Origin: Chloroflexota bacterium
GTDB taxonomy: Bacteria > Chloroflexota > Anaerolineae > Aggregatilineales > Phototrophicaceae
DNA length: 64,000 bases
NCBI GenBank assembly: GCA_011525385.1
Contig: WTGF01000111.1
Span: forward strand, 62,001-126,000
Direction of reading: 5' to 3'
The position numbers were made by a program, and so were the translations under genes. The notes beneath the pieces were generated by a model. It had not been told where the DNA came from. It saw only the letters and a list, made by a program, of their open reading frames with translations, and ran no database searches. How positions within the stretch are numbered: position 1 is the first letter of the stretch; each line of letters begins with the position of its first letter. This document shows, one piece after another, positions 1-10,100 of the stretch.

Positions 1-1419
1 GACTACCTCAGCTGGGTCGTTCTGGCGATCATCGTGGGCGTCGTCGCGGCGGCGATCAAATGCAGATTGCCGGCTCGGCAGGTCGTGATTGGCGCGGCGG
101 GGGCAATCCTGCTGCTAGTTGGCGTTTTGGCGTCGAATCCAATCCTCTTCCCGGAACGATTCGATCCGCCGGCGAGTCATATACAATTGAGCGAAGCAGC
201 TACTATGGCCGTCGGGATCTTGCTAATCGGGGCGAGCCTGTATGGGCATCGCCGGGGGCTGATTGACGCATTGGCAAGACCGGGCTGCGTTTCGGTGGGA
301 TGGGCCTTGCTGTTGGCGCTGCCCTACTTCCTGACCTTTTTCTTTTCTTACAGTTATCATTATCGGCTGGGCTTCGCGATCGTGCCGCTGCTGGTTTTGC
401 CCAGCGCGGTCGCATTGGCGAGCGTACTAAGTCCGGATCGAATAAGCGGATGGCGCCCCCTTATTCGACGGAGTTACACCCTGGCTCTGCTGCTTTTGGG
501 AGCGCCGGGGATTGTCTCGGCGGCTATTGATGTCACCTGGTCGAGAGTGTGGCTGGTTGATGAATGGCTTGATAGCGACACCAGAAAGTATCAGGTCTAC
601 AATCCCTCGCTGATGGAAATGGTATTCGGGCTCAAGGAGTACTTGCGAGAGAATGAACGGGAGCCGTTTATACTTGCGCCGGGCGAGGAACGACTACATT
701 TTTTCTTCCCGCGAATGCGCATCGAAGATAAGCTGATAAGCACACTCGACGAATACGAGGCGCTGGGCGCGACACATTTCATTTATGGCGCCAAGGCTCG
801 ACAGGCCTACCTGGACGCGGGCCTGGATCCAGGACGGACACAGTTGATTGCGGCATTGGGTCGGGACGATCTCTTCGAACTGAAGAAGTGGCATTATGAC
901 GGCACATTCAGCTACGAACTCTACGAGAGCGGCGATTTTGCCGCGCGCGTCGGCGAGCCGTCACGCGGTTTTGTCTCCAACGTTTATGAGCAGGAGCTAC
1001 TGTTTGGGGCTCGATTGCGCTTGATTGCGACGGATGCCTATCCGCGGAAAGCGTACAAGGGGACGCCCGTCACGCTGCTCACGATATGGCGCGCGGAAGA
1101 GGCGCTGGGGCAGGACTATCAAATCGTGCTGGAATTGACCCATCCGGAGACCCGAGTTGCCGAGTACCAGTGGCGCTTTGTTCCGGTCCAACATCGGCAC
1201 GGCTACTATTCGACGGCACTATGGGACGCCGGCGAATTGGTTAATATGTCCACGGTGCTGCGCTTGCCGAGCGACGAGCCGCTGCCGCCGGAAGACGACT
1301 ACGTGCTGCGCCTGCGCGTATGGAATCCAGAGTCGGAGCAGTTTCTGCCGCTAAGGATTGATGGCGCGGAGGCGGGCGACGCCTGGCAATTGGAGGGCAT
1401 ATACAAGTTCCGCAGTTGA
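1..1419 (+). CDS. C-terminal part of a polytopic membrane protein (glycosyltransferase-like), 5' truncated by window edge
   Basis: The reading frame is open from base 1 with no stop, so the GTG at 34 is probably internal and the gene begins outside the window. What is visible starts with about five hydrophobic segments in the first 170 residues. These are followed by a soluble tail of about 280 residues with no motif I recognise. The layout (multi-TM half plus extracytoplasmic domain) resembles PMT/ArnT-type (GT39-like) lipid-linked sugar transferases common in Chloroflexota, but the catalytic N-terminal loop would lie off the window, so this is an inference. The gene ends one base before the stop of the convergent CHAD gene. 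Confidence 0.6.
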   Translation, partial: DYLSWVVLAIIVGVVAAAIKCRLPARQVVIGAAGAILLLVGVLASNPILFPERFDPPASHIQLSEAATMAVGILLIGASLYGHRRGLIDALARPGCVSVGWALLLALPYFLTFFFSYSYHYRLGFAIVPLLVLPSAVALASVLSPDRISGWRPLIRRSYTLALLLLGAPGIVSAAIDVTWSRVWLVDEWLDSDTRKYQVYNPSLMEMVFGLKEYLRENEREPFILAPGEERLHFFFPRMRIEDKLISTLDEYEALGATHFIYGAKARQAYLDAGLDPGRTQLIAALGRDDLFELKKWHYDGTFSYELYESGDFAARVGEPSRGFVSNVYEQELLFGARLRLIATDAYPRKAYKGTPVTLLTIWRAEEALGQDYQIVLELTHPETRVAEYQWRFVPVQHRHGYYSTALWDAGELVNMSTVLRLPSDEPLPPEDDYVLRLRVWNPESEQFLPLRIDGAEAGDAWQLEGIYKFRS

Positions 1420-1420
1420 T

Positions 1421-2362
1421 CTAGCGCAGAACCAGGAGCGCGTCCGAGAATTGACGCATGCGCGCGCGCGTATTGAAGGAAGCCCGCTGTTCTTCGAATC
1501 GAAGGCGCAGCGCGGCCAAGGCCTGGTCGCGATCGGCCAGGTAGCTTTGGACGACTGCCGCCTGCTGCGGACTCAGTTTTTTGAGCCCGCTCATATAGTC
1601 GCTGAAGACGGCAATGTCGTTGATGCGTCCGAGGATCTCTTGCATCTCTTTGGCTTCTCGCAAGAAGCTGTCAGTGGTCTTGCCCAAGAGCGGCTGAAAA
1701 AACTCCAGGGCGTAGCGCAACTGTTTGAATTCGACGCGCAAGGCATGCAAGATCCTGTCGTCGGCAGCGGGCAGCACCGTGTCATAAGCTCGTACACGCG
1801 CCAGACGCTCGTGCAAAAGTATTGGCAGCACGTGACGCAACTGATGCGGCTCTTCGAGGTTTGGAACGGGCCTGGCTCCCCGGCCCGGCCTTTTGCAGAG
1901 CCGCGCGAACTGCCGCAGAAAGCGCGCATAGAACTTCGAATCGAAAAGCGCATTGAGTCCTTCGCGGTGTTCGCTGCGGCGGCTGTCCAGCCGGTCAATC
2001 ACCTGATCGAGCGCCGCCTGGTCGTCCTCCCGCAAGGAGGGGCGAAATGCCTCCAGATCATGAATCAAAACATCGAGATCGCGAATGCGGCCGAGGGCGC
2101 GCGCGATACGCCGCAAATCGTGACTGTACTTGTCGACGGTCTTGGGCTTGTAGGCGACGCCAATGAGCATGAAGAGGCTACGCATACGCCGGATGGCGAC
2201 CCGCATTTGGTGGACGGATTCGATGTCCTCGCCCGTGCGGCTGCCCGCTTCATGACGTTTCATCCGATCGAGTTGCGCGGCGAGAAGCTTGCGACCGGCT
2301 TCCGCCATTGGATCGCGCAAGGTAATGTCGCGCTTTGCTTTGGACTTGTTTAATCTGCCCAT
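1421..2362 (-). CDS. CHAD domain protein
   Basis: 313 residues. CHAD (conserved histidine alpha-helical domain) proteins are helical proteins that bind polyphosphate. The family signature is clear: HQMRVAIRRMRS at residues 51-62, GRIRDLDVL at 91-99, and a second basic helix ILHALRVEFKQLRYALEFF from about 204. Charged residues, especially Arg and His, dominate throughout. No CYTH triphosphatase domain is fused to it, unlike many family members, so a role as a polyphosphate granule protein or in phosphate homeostasis is inferred only. It is transcribed alone on the minus strand from a good promoter at 2446-2474, divergent from the methylmalonyl-CoA mutase gene. Its 3' end nearly touches the convergent membrane protein gene. 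Confidence 0.88.
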   Translation of the reverse strand: MGRLNKSKAKRDITLRDPMAEAGRKLLAAQLDRMKRHEAGSRTGEDIESVHQMRVAIRRMRSLFMLIGVAYKPKTVDKYSHDLRRIARALGRIRDLDVLIHDLEAFRPSLREDDQAALDQVIDRLDSRRSEHREGLNALFDSKFYARFLRQFARLCKRPGRGARPVPNLEEPHQLRHVLPILLHERLARVRAYDTVLPAADDRILHALRVEFKQLRYALEFFQPLLGKTTDSFLREAKEMQEILGRINDIAVFSDYMSGLKKLSPQQAAVVQSYLADRDQALAALRLRFEEQRASFNTRARMRQFSDALLVLR

Positions 2363-2445
2363 AGGTAATCGACTTTCTCGCTGATTGCTTTTGGACGGCG
2401 GTTGGATAGCGCCGGGGCGCGCAGGCGGACATCTTACTCACTCGA

Positions 2446-2474
2446 ATTATAGCGTGTTTTCCAAAATGTGTTAA
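2446..2474 (-). promoter_or_regulatory. Sigma70-type promoter for the CHAD gene
   Basis: On the minus strand a -35 box TTAACA (2474-2469, 5 of 6 consensus) is followed after exactly 17 bases by a perfect -10 box TATAAT (2451-2446). Transcription would start near 2439, leaving a leader of about 77 bases before the CHAD start codon. Confidence 0.7.
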
Positions 2475-2595
2475 GCGAAGTTTAAGGACATTAACGCTAT
2501 GTTACTGATTTCTTGCTTTGCCGCGCGCTTTCCGCAGGCCATCAATTGTCGGTTGCATGAAGCCAGGCGCCATTATCGGGCGCGCATGATGGTGA

Positions 2596-2604
2596 TGTTA
2601 TAAT
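2596..2604 (+). promoter_or_regulatory. Extended -10 promoter for methylmalonyl-CoA mutase gene
   Basis: TGTTATAAT is a perfect extended -10 element (TGn plus TATAAT at 2599-2604). No convincing -35 lies 16-18 bases upstream, which fits extended -10 promoters. The start would be near 2611, about 20 bases before the ribosome binding site of the mutase gene. Confidence 0.6.
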
Positions 2605-2633
2605 CGCCTCAATAGCGAGATGGAGAGATGCCC

Positions 2634-4310
2634 ATGCAGCGAGATTACGACGACCTGCGCGCATACCAGGGACGCTGGGAAGGCGAGACCTTGGGGGCGA
2701 GCCTCAGGGGTCGACCGGAACGAAAAGATAAGTTCAGGACGATTTCGGGCAAGGCGGTCAAAGGCCTTTACACGCCATTGGACAACGCGGACCTGAACTA
2801 CGAAAGGGATCTGGCGAATCCGGGAGACTATCCCTTCACAAGAGGCATCCATGCCACCGGTTACCGCGGCAAACCCTGGACCTTGCGTATCTTTGCCGGG
2901 TTCGGCGGCGCCGAAGAGACCAATGCGCGTTACAAGTACTTGATTGAGCGGGGCAATATGGGCTTGTCGGTCGCCTTTGACCTGCCAACCCTGATGGGAT
3001 ACGACAGCGACGCGCCGGAGGCGCTGGGCGAATTCGGCAAGTGCGGAGTTGCCGTCAGTTGCTTGCAAGACATGGAAATCCTCTTTGACGGCATTCCGCT
3101 GGATCGGATCTCGACCAGCATGACCATCAACAGTCCGGCGGCGATCATCTGGGCTTATTACATCGCCCTGGCGCAAAAGCGGGGCATCCCGCTGGATCAA
3201 CTGCGCGGCACGCTGCAGAACGACATTCTCAAAGAATACATCGCGCAAAAGGAATATATTTTCCCGCCGAAGCCGGGCATGCGCCTGGTGACCGACACCA
3301 TCGAATACGCCAGCCAGCATCTGCCGAATTGGAACAGCATCAGCGTCAGCGGCTATCATATTCGCGAAGCGGGTAGCACAGCCGCGCAAGAAGTGGCGTT
3401 TACGCTATTGGACGGGATGGAGTATGTGCGCTGGGCGCTCGAGCGCGGTTTGGACGTTGACGCATTCGCGCCTCGCATCAGCTTCTTTTTCAATGCGCAC
3501 AACGACTTCTTTGAAGAAATCGCCAAGTATCGTGCGGCGCGGCGGATCTGGGCCCGGCAGATGCGCGAGGAATTCGGCGCCAAGGATCCGCGCAGTTGGC
3601 TGATGCGCTTTCACACGCAGACGGCCGGTGTCAGCTTGACCGCGCAGCAGCCGGAGGTCAATCTCGTTCGGGTGGCGATTCAAGCGCTGGCCGGCGTGCT
3701 CGGGGGCACACAGTCGCTGCATACCAATAGCATGGACGAGGCCCTGGCTCTGCCGTCGGAACATGCGGCCACGCTGGCGATGCGCACGCAGCAGGTCATC
3801 CTCGAGGAAAGCGGCGTCGCCAATACGGTCGATCCGCTGGGCGGCAGCTACTTCATCGAGGCCTTGACAGACGAGATTGAAGCCGAGGTTTATGACTATT
3901 TTCGGCGCGTCGACGATCTGGGCGGGGTTTTGGCCGCGCTCGATGCCGGCTTCTTCATGAGTGAGATCGCCGAAGCGAGTTATCGCTATTCGCGCGAAGT
4001 GGAGGCGGGCGAGCACGGCATTGTCGGCGTCAACAAGCATGTTGAAAAAGATGAGGACCTAAAGATTCCGATATTGAAGATGGATCCACAGGGCTATGAG
4101 CGGCAAGCCGCGCGTCTGGCGCGCCTGCGGCGGGAGCGCGACAATGAGGAGACCGCGAGGACTCTGGATGCGCTGCGCCAAGCTTGTCGCGGCGAGGACA
4201 ATGTCATGCCCTATTTGATCGCATGCGCCGAGGCGGGTGCCACGCTGGGCGAGACGGTGGATGTGATGCGAGAGGTTTTTGGGGTGTACGAGGAGCCGCT
4301 GATTGTTTGA
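2634..4310 (+). CDS. mcmA: Methylmalonyl-CoA mutase, large (substrate-binding) subunit
   Basis: About 558 residues, the length of stand-alone large subunits that carry only the TIM-barrel half. It catalyses interconversion of (R)-methylmalonyl-CoA and succinyl-CoA with the B12-binding subunit encoded at 18666-19082. The family fingerprint is strong: a Pro-Phe-Thr-Arg-Gly-Ile-His substrate loop near residue 64, [31 protein letters not shown], then [15 protein letters not shown] and [18 protein letters not shown] segments further on. Two ATGs are close together. I chose 2634 because GGAGAG (2622-2627) sits 6 bases before it, whereas it abuts the ATG at 2628. The cobalamin-binding domain is absent from this protein. 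The downstream SDR gene is 79 bases away. Confidence 0.95.
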   Translation: MQRDYDDLRAYQGRWEGETLGASLRGRPERKDKFRTISGKAVKGLYTPLDNADLNYERDLANPGDYPFTRGIHATGYRGKPWTLRIFAGFGGAEETNARYKYLIERGNMGLSVAFDLPTLMGYDSDAPEALGEFGKCGVAVSCLQDMEILFDGIPLDRISTSMTINSPAAIIWAYYIALAQKRGIPLDQLRGTLQNDILKEYIAQKEYIFPPKPGMRLVTDTIEYASQHLPNWNSISVSGYHIREAGSTAAQEVAFTLLDGMEYVRWALERGLDVDAFAPRISFFFNAHNDFFEEIAKYRAARRIWARQMREEFGAKDPRSWLMRFHTQTAGVSLTAQQPEVNLVRVAIQALAGVLGGTQSLHTNSMDEALALPSEHAATLAMRTQQVILEESGVANTVDPLGGSYFIEALTDEIEAEVYDYFRRVDDLGGVLAALDAGFFMSEIAEASYRYSREVEAGEHGIVGVNKHVEKDEDLKIPILKMDPQGYERQAARLARLRRERDNEETARTLDALRQACRGEDNVMPYLIACAEAGATLGETVDVMREVFGVYEEPLIV

Positions 4311-4389
4311 ATTCGGAGCGTTTGCATCGTCGAAAGTACAATGGATTAGGTCTTGAGAACGAGACAATTTACGAATTCAGGAAGCTGAC

Positions 4390-5190
4390 ATGACCACAGC
4401 CGTCGTCTTCATCACAGGCGCGTCAAGCGGCATCGGCCGGGAGACCGCCCTGGCCTTCGCCCGCGCCGGATACCACGTTTGCGGCCTGGCGCGGCGCCAC
4501 GATCGACTGGAAGCCTTGGGCGCTGAAATTACCGATTTGCCGGGTCCGCATGGCGACTTTCTAGCGGTAGCGGGCGATGTCCGTGACGCGGGCGCGGTTG
4601 AAGATGCTGTAAGACAGACGGTCGATGCCTTTGGGCGGCTGGATCTGCTGGTGGCGAATGCCGGCCTCGGCCACAGCGGGGCGGTAGTCGAGGCCGATTG
4701 GGAGGATCTGGAAACTGTGATGAGGACCAATATCGACGGCGTATTGCATGGCATACGCGCTTGTGTGCCGGCCATGCGGGCGCTTGCCGGGGGCGGGCAG
4801 ATCTTGATCGTCTCGTCGATTGTGGCGGCCGTTCATACGCCTTACACGGCGACCTATGCCGCCAGCAAAGCCTTTGTCTCCAGCCTGGCGGGTTCTTTGC
4901 GGCTGGAACTGGAGGGTGACAATATCCAGGTGACCGATCTGCTGGTGGGACGGACTGTGACGGACTTCAACGTCAACAGGCTGGGATCAATCAAGAGCGG
5001 GGCGAGCAGTCTGCCGACCATAGAGGCGGATCAAGTGGCGGAAGCCATCGTACGAGCGGCGCGGGGACGACCCAGGCGCGTAGTTTTTCGCTTTTTCGAC
5101 CGTCTAGTTCTCCTGGGCGGGATCCTGGTTCCGGGCATCATGGCGCGCCTGGCGAAACGACAGTATCAGCCACTAGATCGAGGCGATTGA
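4390..5190 (+). CDS. Short-chain dehydrogenase/reductase (classical SDR)
   Basis: 266 residues, typical for classical NAD(P)-dependent SDR oxidoreductases. Visible motifs are the nucleotide-binding TGASSGIG at 9-16, NAG at 90-92 and the catalytic Ser142/143, Tyr156 and Lys160 (YAASK). The region after the active site is basic and hydrophobic (RVVFRFFDRLVLLGGILVPG), suggesting a membrane-associated C-terminus. The substrate cannot be told from sequence. A ribosome binding site AGGAAG precedes the ATG. It follows the mutase gene by 79 bases and may share its transcript. Confidence 0.9.
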   Translation: MTTAVVFITGASSGIGRETALAFARAGYHVCGLARRHDRLEALGAEITDLPGPHGDFLAVAGDVRDAGAVEDAVRQTVDAFGRLDLLVANAGLGHSGAVVEADWEDLETVMRTNIDGVLHGIRACVPAMRALAGGGQILIVSSIVAAVHTPYTATYAASKAFVSSLAGSLRLELEGDNIQVTDLLVGRTVTDFNVNRLGSIKSGASSLPTIEADQVAEAIVRAARGRPRRVVFRFFDRLVLLGGILVPGIMARLAKRQYQPLDRGD

Positions 5191-5251
5191 TCGCCAACAT
5201 AAACATCACGATGACGAAATAGACGCAATCATCTGGCACAAGAAGACAGGC

Positions 5252-5746
5252 ATGGCCAAGAAACGGAAACTCAACTCCATACGCTTGCTCGAAGCGCGGA
5301 AGATTCCCCACGAGATTCATAGATATGACCCGCGGATTCGCGACGCGCAGGAGGTGGCGGCTGCTGTGGGCATGCCGGCGGATTCGGTCTATAAGACCTT
5401 GGTGGCGGAAGTCCCGTCCCGCAAGAAACCGATCCTGGTGCTCTTGCCTTGCAACAGAACGCTGAACTTGAAGCGGCTGGCCAAAGCCCTGGGCGCGAAG
5501 AAAGTCGCTCTGGCAGCGCATACCGATGCCGAGAAGCTGACCGGCCTGCAGGTCGGCGGCATCAGCGCCCTGGCTTTGCTACAGAAGCGCTGGGGTGTCT
5601 ACCTCGACAGGCGAGCGTTGGAACAGTCGCATATCGTGATCAGCGCCGGGGAACGCGGCATACAGGTGCGCCTGGAGACAAAGGCTCTCATTGACCTGGT
5701 GTCATGCGAGATTATTGATGTCGCTGACGCGAGCGAAACGCGCTAG
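5252..5746 (+). CDS. ybaK: YbaK/EbsC-family aminoacyl-tRNA deacylase (Cys-tRNA(Pro) deacylase type)
   Basis: 164 residues, the usual size for the stand-alone YbaK/ProX fold. The conserved features are a short N-terminal segment ending in YDP, the Lys48 in SVYKTL that positions substrate, and the GGIS loop at 102-105. The family hydrolyses mischarged tRNA, commonly Cys-tRNA(Pro). This fits the neighbourhood, because the ProRS at 39114-40556 is the archaeal/eukaryotic type without an INS editing domain. It lies 61 bases after the SDR gene on the same strand. Family membership is clear; substrate specificity (Cys versus Ala) is inferred. Confidence 0.88.
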   Translation: MAKKRKLNSIRLLEARKIPHEIHRYDPRIRDAQEVAAAVGMPADSVYKTLVAEVPSRKKPILVLLPCNRTLNLKRLAKALGAKKVALAAHTDAEKLTGLQVGGISALALLQKRWGVYLDRRALEQSHIVISAGERGIQVRLETKALIDLVSCEIIDVADASETR

Positions 5747-6017
5747 GGAACGCGGATCGACTCCCCTTCCAACCGGCTATCGAGAAAGGATGCGAGCATT
5801 TTTATCAACCCCATCCCCGGCCCTTCCCCAAAGCTTTGGGTCGTTGATGAAATCGTGACCAAGCCCGCGAGGTCTTGCAATTGCGCAGATGAAATACCTT
5901 GATCTGCGCTGGCGCTCCCACTCCCGAAGGTCAGTGTCTACGCGACCTGATGCTTCGGGATTTCCGCCCCCGTTGAGTGGCGGACTGAGGGGGAAACATG
6001 TCCGCTCCTCAGCCCTG
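5747..6017. other. Intergenic stretch with repeat-like debris between convergent genes
   Basis: No credible gene. It holds (i) a C-rich tract of the CCCATCCCCGGCCC type (5810-5826), a pattern common in dispersed bacterial repeats; (ii) an imperfect hairpin at 5961-5996 with pyrimidine-rich and purine-rich arms; and (iii) at 5777-5797 a second copy (19 of 21 bases) of the last 21 bases of pfkA (6018-6038). A 60-codon minus-strand open stretch crosses the region but has no recognisable product. It may be a small non-autonomous element or a gene remnant. Confidence 0.35.
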
Positions 6018-6983
6018 CTAGCGGGAAAGGATGCGAGCGAGATCGAAGTACTCCGGCGTGATTTGGCGCGTGCGAGAGGTACAGTCCTTTAGCGGCATAG
6101 GCAGTTGTTCGCGGCCGACGCGCGCGACCATCACGCCCGATTCGCCGCTTAAGAGCAATTCGACGGCATAGACGCCCATGCGCGTTGCCAGCAAGCGATC
6201 AAAGGCGGTCGGGCTGCCGCCGCGCTGCGTGTGCCCCAAGATGGTCAGGCGGATCTCGAAGCCGATATGCTTCTGCTCCAGGTATCTCGCCAGTTCTGGC
6301 CCTTGATAGGGCGCGCCCTCCGCCAGGACCGCGATAGCATGTGTTTTGCCGCGGATATAGGCGTCTTCGAGGGAGGAGGCGATCTCGTTCATGGTGACGC
6401 CGTTTTCGGGCGTGACCACAATTTCGGCGCCGCCCAGTATGCCCGCCATCACCGCCAGGTAGCCACAGTCGCGTCCCATGACTTCGACCACGAAGGCGCG
6501 GTTGTGCGAGGTGGCGGTGTCGCGCAGGCGGTCAACCGCATCGAGAATCGTGTTCAAGGCGGTGTCGACGCCGACGCTGGTATCAGTGCCCCAGATGTCG
6601 TTGTCGATGCTGGCTGGGATGCCGACAACCGGCACGCCGAGTTCGTGAAGCTTCTGGGCGCCGCGCAAGCTGCCGTCGCCGCCGATCACGATTACGCCCT
6701 CAATGCCGTTTTCGTTCAGTCGGCGCTGTCCTTTGCGTTGGCCCTGCGGTGTCTTGAATTCTTCGTTGCGCGCTGTCTGCAGGACTGTCCCGCCGCGCTG
6801 CAAGATCCCGCTGACTTCGCGGCTGGTGAGCAAAGCCATATCGCCGGCCAGCAAGCCTTGATAGGCTTGGCGGATGCCATAGACTTCCACATTTTTGTCC
6901 AGGCCGGCGCGAACAACCGCCCGTACAGCCGCGTTCATGCCGGGCGCATCGCCACCGCTTGTCATCACGGCGACCCGTTTCAT
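6018..6983 (-). CDS. pfkA: ATP-dependent 6-phosphofructokinase
   Basis: 321 residues, the standard bacterial PfkA length. It phosphorylates fructose 6-phosphate in glycolysis. GGDAPGMN at 10-17 is the ATP-binding loop. GGDGS at 101-105 has Gly where PPi-dependent enzymes have Asp, arguing for ATP use. SIDND at 125-129 holds the catalytic base Asp127, and MGRDCGYLA at 169-177 contributes to the sugar-phosphate site. I chose the ATG at 6983 because GGAG lies 9 bases upstream and family members start MKRIAV-like; an upstream in-frame ATG at 6998 lacks a ribosome binding site. A near copy of its last 21 bases lies about 240 bases downstream. Confidence 0.95.
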   Translation of the reverse strand: MKRVAVMTSGGDAPGMNAAVRAVVRAGLDKNVEVYGIRQAYQGLLAGDMALLTSREVSGILQRGGTVLQTARNEEFKTPQGQRKGQRRLNENGIEGVIVIGGDGSLRGAQKLHELGVPVVGIPASIDNDIWGTDTSVGVDTALNTILDAVDRLRDTATSHNRAFVVEVMGRDCGYLAVMAGILGGAEIVVTPENGVTMNEIASSLEDAYIRGKTHAIAVLAEGAPYQGPELARYLEQKHIGFEIRLTILGHTQRGGSPTAFDRLLATRMGVYAVELLLSGESGVMVARVGREQLPMPLKDCTSRTRQITPEYFDLARILSR

Positions 6984-7152
6984 AGCTCGTGACTCCATTT
7001 CATTTGTCGCGCCTCGTCACGGATGGGTCGGCAGATCGCGGACTATCCATACGACAGCGCGCAACTATTCTAAACAGTTTTAAGACGGCTGACAAATGGG
7101 GAAAGCGTTAAGGATAGTTAAGCTTCAAAGCAATCCGCCGCCGATATCTGGA

Positions 7153-10100
7153 TCAAAGATCACTATCGACCGTGATCAAGTCCGGGCTGCCGACGATCGC
7201 TTGCAGGTCGTTACACAGCTCGGTACAGACCTGCGTCGTCAGGCCGGGGAAGTTCAAGGGGAAAGATTTTTCATCTCGCTGAATAACGATGACAAAACGG
7301 TCATTGCCAGGATACTTCACCAGCGCGTTGTGGATGCGCGATAACTTCCGGCGATCTTTATCCTCGTCGGCGCTGGCATGCAATCGCACCGTGATTGTGA
7401 GCGGCGGGCTCTCCTCTTTCTGTGCTTCGCCGGGCATGTCCAAATGGTCGTCGCCGTTAGTCCATTCCGGCTCGGCCTCGTCACCTTGTTTGACCGGCTC
7501 CCCCTCGTCGGATGGCTGGGGTTCCTCGCTCGCCGCCGTTTGAACGGTCTCATCAGAAATGGGTTCGGGATCCGAAGCGGCGGCGTCCTCGCGCGCTTCC
7601 CCCACGGATTCAGGTGATAGGTCTTGCTGCGGCGGAGCTTCCTCAACCATTGCCCAAACCGGCAGCGAATCATCCATGTCAATGGGCATGTCGCCGTCAG
7701 CGGAGAAGGAATTGAAATCGATCGTGACCTTTTCGGCAATCACTTGCGGATCGCCGCGGCTGTCATCAAAGCGACCGGTAACCGCGACGATCTCCCCTTC
7801 AAACAAGCCCTTTTCGGTCTCGTCGTCGGCCAAGGCGCTGTTCAGGTCTGCAAAACGGGTCATAACCTGGGCATAGACGCGCGGGAAAAGAACGATCTCG
7901 ATGATTTCAGCGCTGTCGTGCCAATCTTCCAGACTGAGGATAGCCATCAAGTCGCTGTTGCGCGTGGTGATCTTGCGCACCCCCGTCAGTTCACCGGCTA
8001 TGCGCACCGTCTCCGGCTTGGGCGTACCATCCCGCTTGAGATCGGCGATCTTGTGCAGGTTCTGCCGCTCAAATATGTCGCGATGCCGGTCGACCGGCCG
8101 GCCAGTGACATAGAGCCCCAACAATTCCTTTTCCCATTTCAGCAGTTCGCGGGGTCGGTATTCCTCTATGCCGCGGAGGTCGTCCAGCAAATCGACCTCG
8201 AGCTCGGCTTTGTCGCCGAACATATCCAGTTGACCGACTTCCAGGTCTTTGTGATAGTTGCTGCTGGTACTGACGATGCGGTCGAGCGCGGCCATCAAGC
8301 TGGAGCGCGGGCCAAAGCTGTCCAGGGCGCCTACTTTAATCAGGCTTTCCAGCGACCGCTTGCCAAATTGGCGCATGTCAAGGCGCTGGCAAAAGTCCAT
8401 CAGATCGGCGAAGGGCGTATCTCCGCGAACAGCGAGCAATTCTTCCAGCGCGCGGGCGCCGGCATTTTTGACGGCTGCCAAGCCGAAGCGGATGGCACGC
8501 CCCCCGTCCGCTGTCGTCTCGATATCGAAATCCAGTTGACTGGCGTTAAGGTCCGGCGGCAGAATTCGGATATTCAAGCGGCGGCATTCTTCCAGAAAGG
8601 TCGAGACTTTGCCCAGGTCATCGCGTTGAACGCTGAGCAAGGCTGTCATATATTCTTCGGGATAGTGGCACTTCAAAAACGCAGTCTGCACGGTGATCAC
8701 GGCGTAATCCGCAGCGTGCGGCTTGGGGAAGCCGTAATCAGCGAAAGACTCGATCAAGTCAAAAATCTTCCCCGATATATCGGCCGGAATACCGTTACCC
8801 GGACCGCGTTCGATGAAAATGGCTTTGTGTTTGTTGAGCTCATCCGGCTTTTTCTTTGATACCGCGCGGCGCATCAGATCCGCTTCGCCCAGTTCATAGC
8901 CAAAGAGCTCGCCGCCGATCTGCATGATCTGTTCTTGATAGACGCAAATGCCGTAGGTTTCATCCAGGATCGGCTCCAGGCGCGGGTGCAGGAGTTCAAT
9001 CTCTTCTTCCCCGTGCATGCGACGATTGTAAGCCGGGATAAATTCCATCGGGCCCGGGCGATAGAGCGAGATGCCAGCCACGATATTATCGAAGACGCGC
9101 GGGCGCATCCCGCGCAGCATCTGTTGCATGCCGCCGGATTCCACCTGAAAAACGCCGATCGTCTCTGCCCGCCCCATCATGGCAAAGGCGTCATCAAGCA
9201 TCAGGCGTTCTTCGTCGCTGATCGGCGAATCATGGCGATAGGGAATATTGTCCATGTTGTAGTTGATGCCGCGATGGCGTGAAATCAGTTCGCAGGCTTT
9301 GCGCATGATCGTGAGTGTCGACAAGCCCAGGAAATCGATCTTGAGCAAGCCGATGGATTCGGCTGTTTCCATTGGGAATTGCGTGACGGCTTTTAGCGCG
9401 CCGCCGGAGGGGTCCTTGCCTGTGATGCGATGCAGAGGCAGGTAGTCCACCAGCGGACGATCGGCGACGATAACGCCGGCCGCATGCGTAGACGCGTGCC
9501 GCGTCATGCCCTGCAATTCGATTGCGGTATCGATGACGCGGGTCAGTTCAGCGTCCTCTTGATACAACGTTCGCAACTCCGGATTGGCCTCGACGTAATC
9601 GCGGATCTTCTTTTGGCGCGCCTCCTGCGGGATCATGGCGGCGGCGCGATTGATCTTGCCCAAATCGACATCCAGGGCACGGCCGACATCGCGGACTGCG
9701 GCTTTGGCGCCCATGGTGCCAAAAGTGATGATGGCGGCAACTTTGTCCTCGCCATACTTTCTCGCCGCGTAAGCAATCATCTCCCCGCGGCGGTCGTCCG
9801 GGTAATCGAGATCGATATCCGGCATGCTGACGCGGCCCGGGTTCAAGAATCGCTCGAACAAAAGGCTGTTCTGAATCGGGTTGATATTCGTGATGCCCAA
9901 GCTGTAGGCGACCAAACTTGCATTGCCAGAGCCGCGCACATTCCACCAGATATCGACAGAACGCGCGAATTGGCAGAGATCCCAGACGATCAAGAAATAT
10001 GAATCAAAGCCCATGCTGTGGATGATATTCAATTCGCGCTCGATACGCTCCGTGAATACGTTGTCCGCGCGCCAATCGGCGCCGAAACGCCACTCCATGC

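Noticed and set aside
1358-2353. 331-codon plus-strand open frame over the CHAD gene
   Set aside because: The minus-strand CHAD domain is unmistakable; this frame is its shadow.
7624-8859. 411-codon open frame on the plus strand
   Set aside because: It is entirely antisense to dnaE, shows no domain, and arises from the high GC codon pattern of dnaE.
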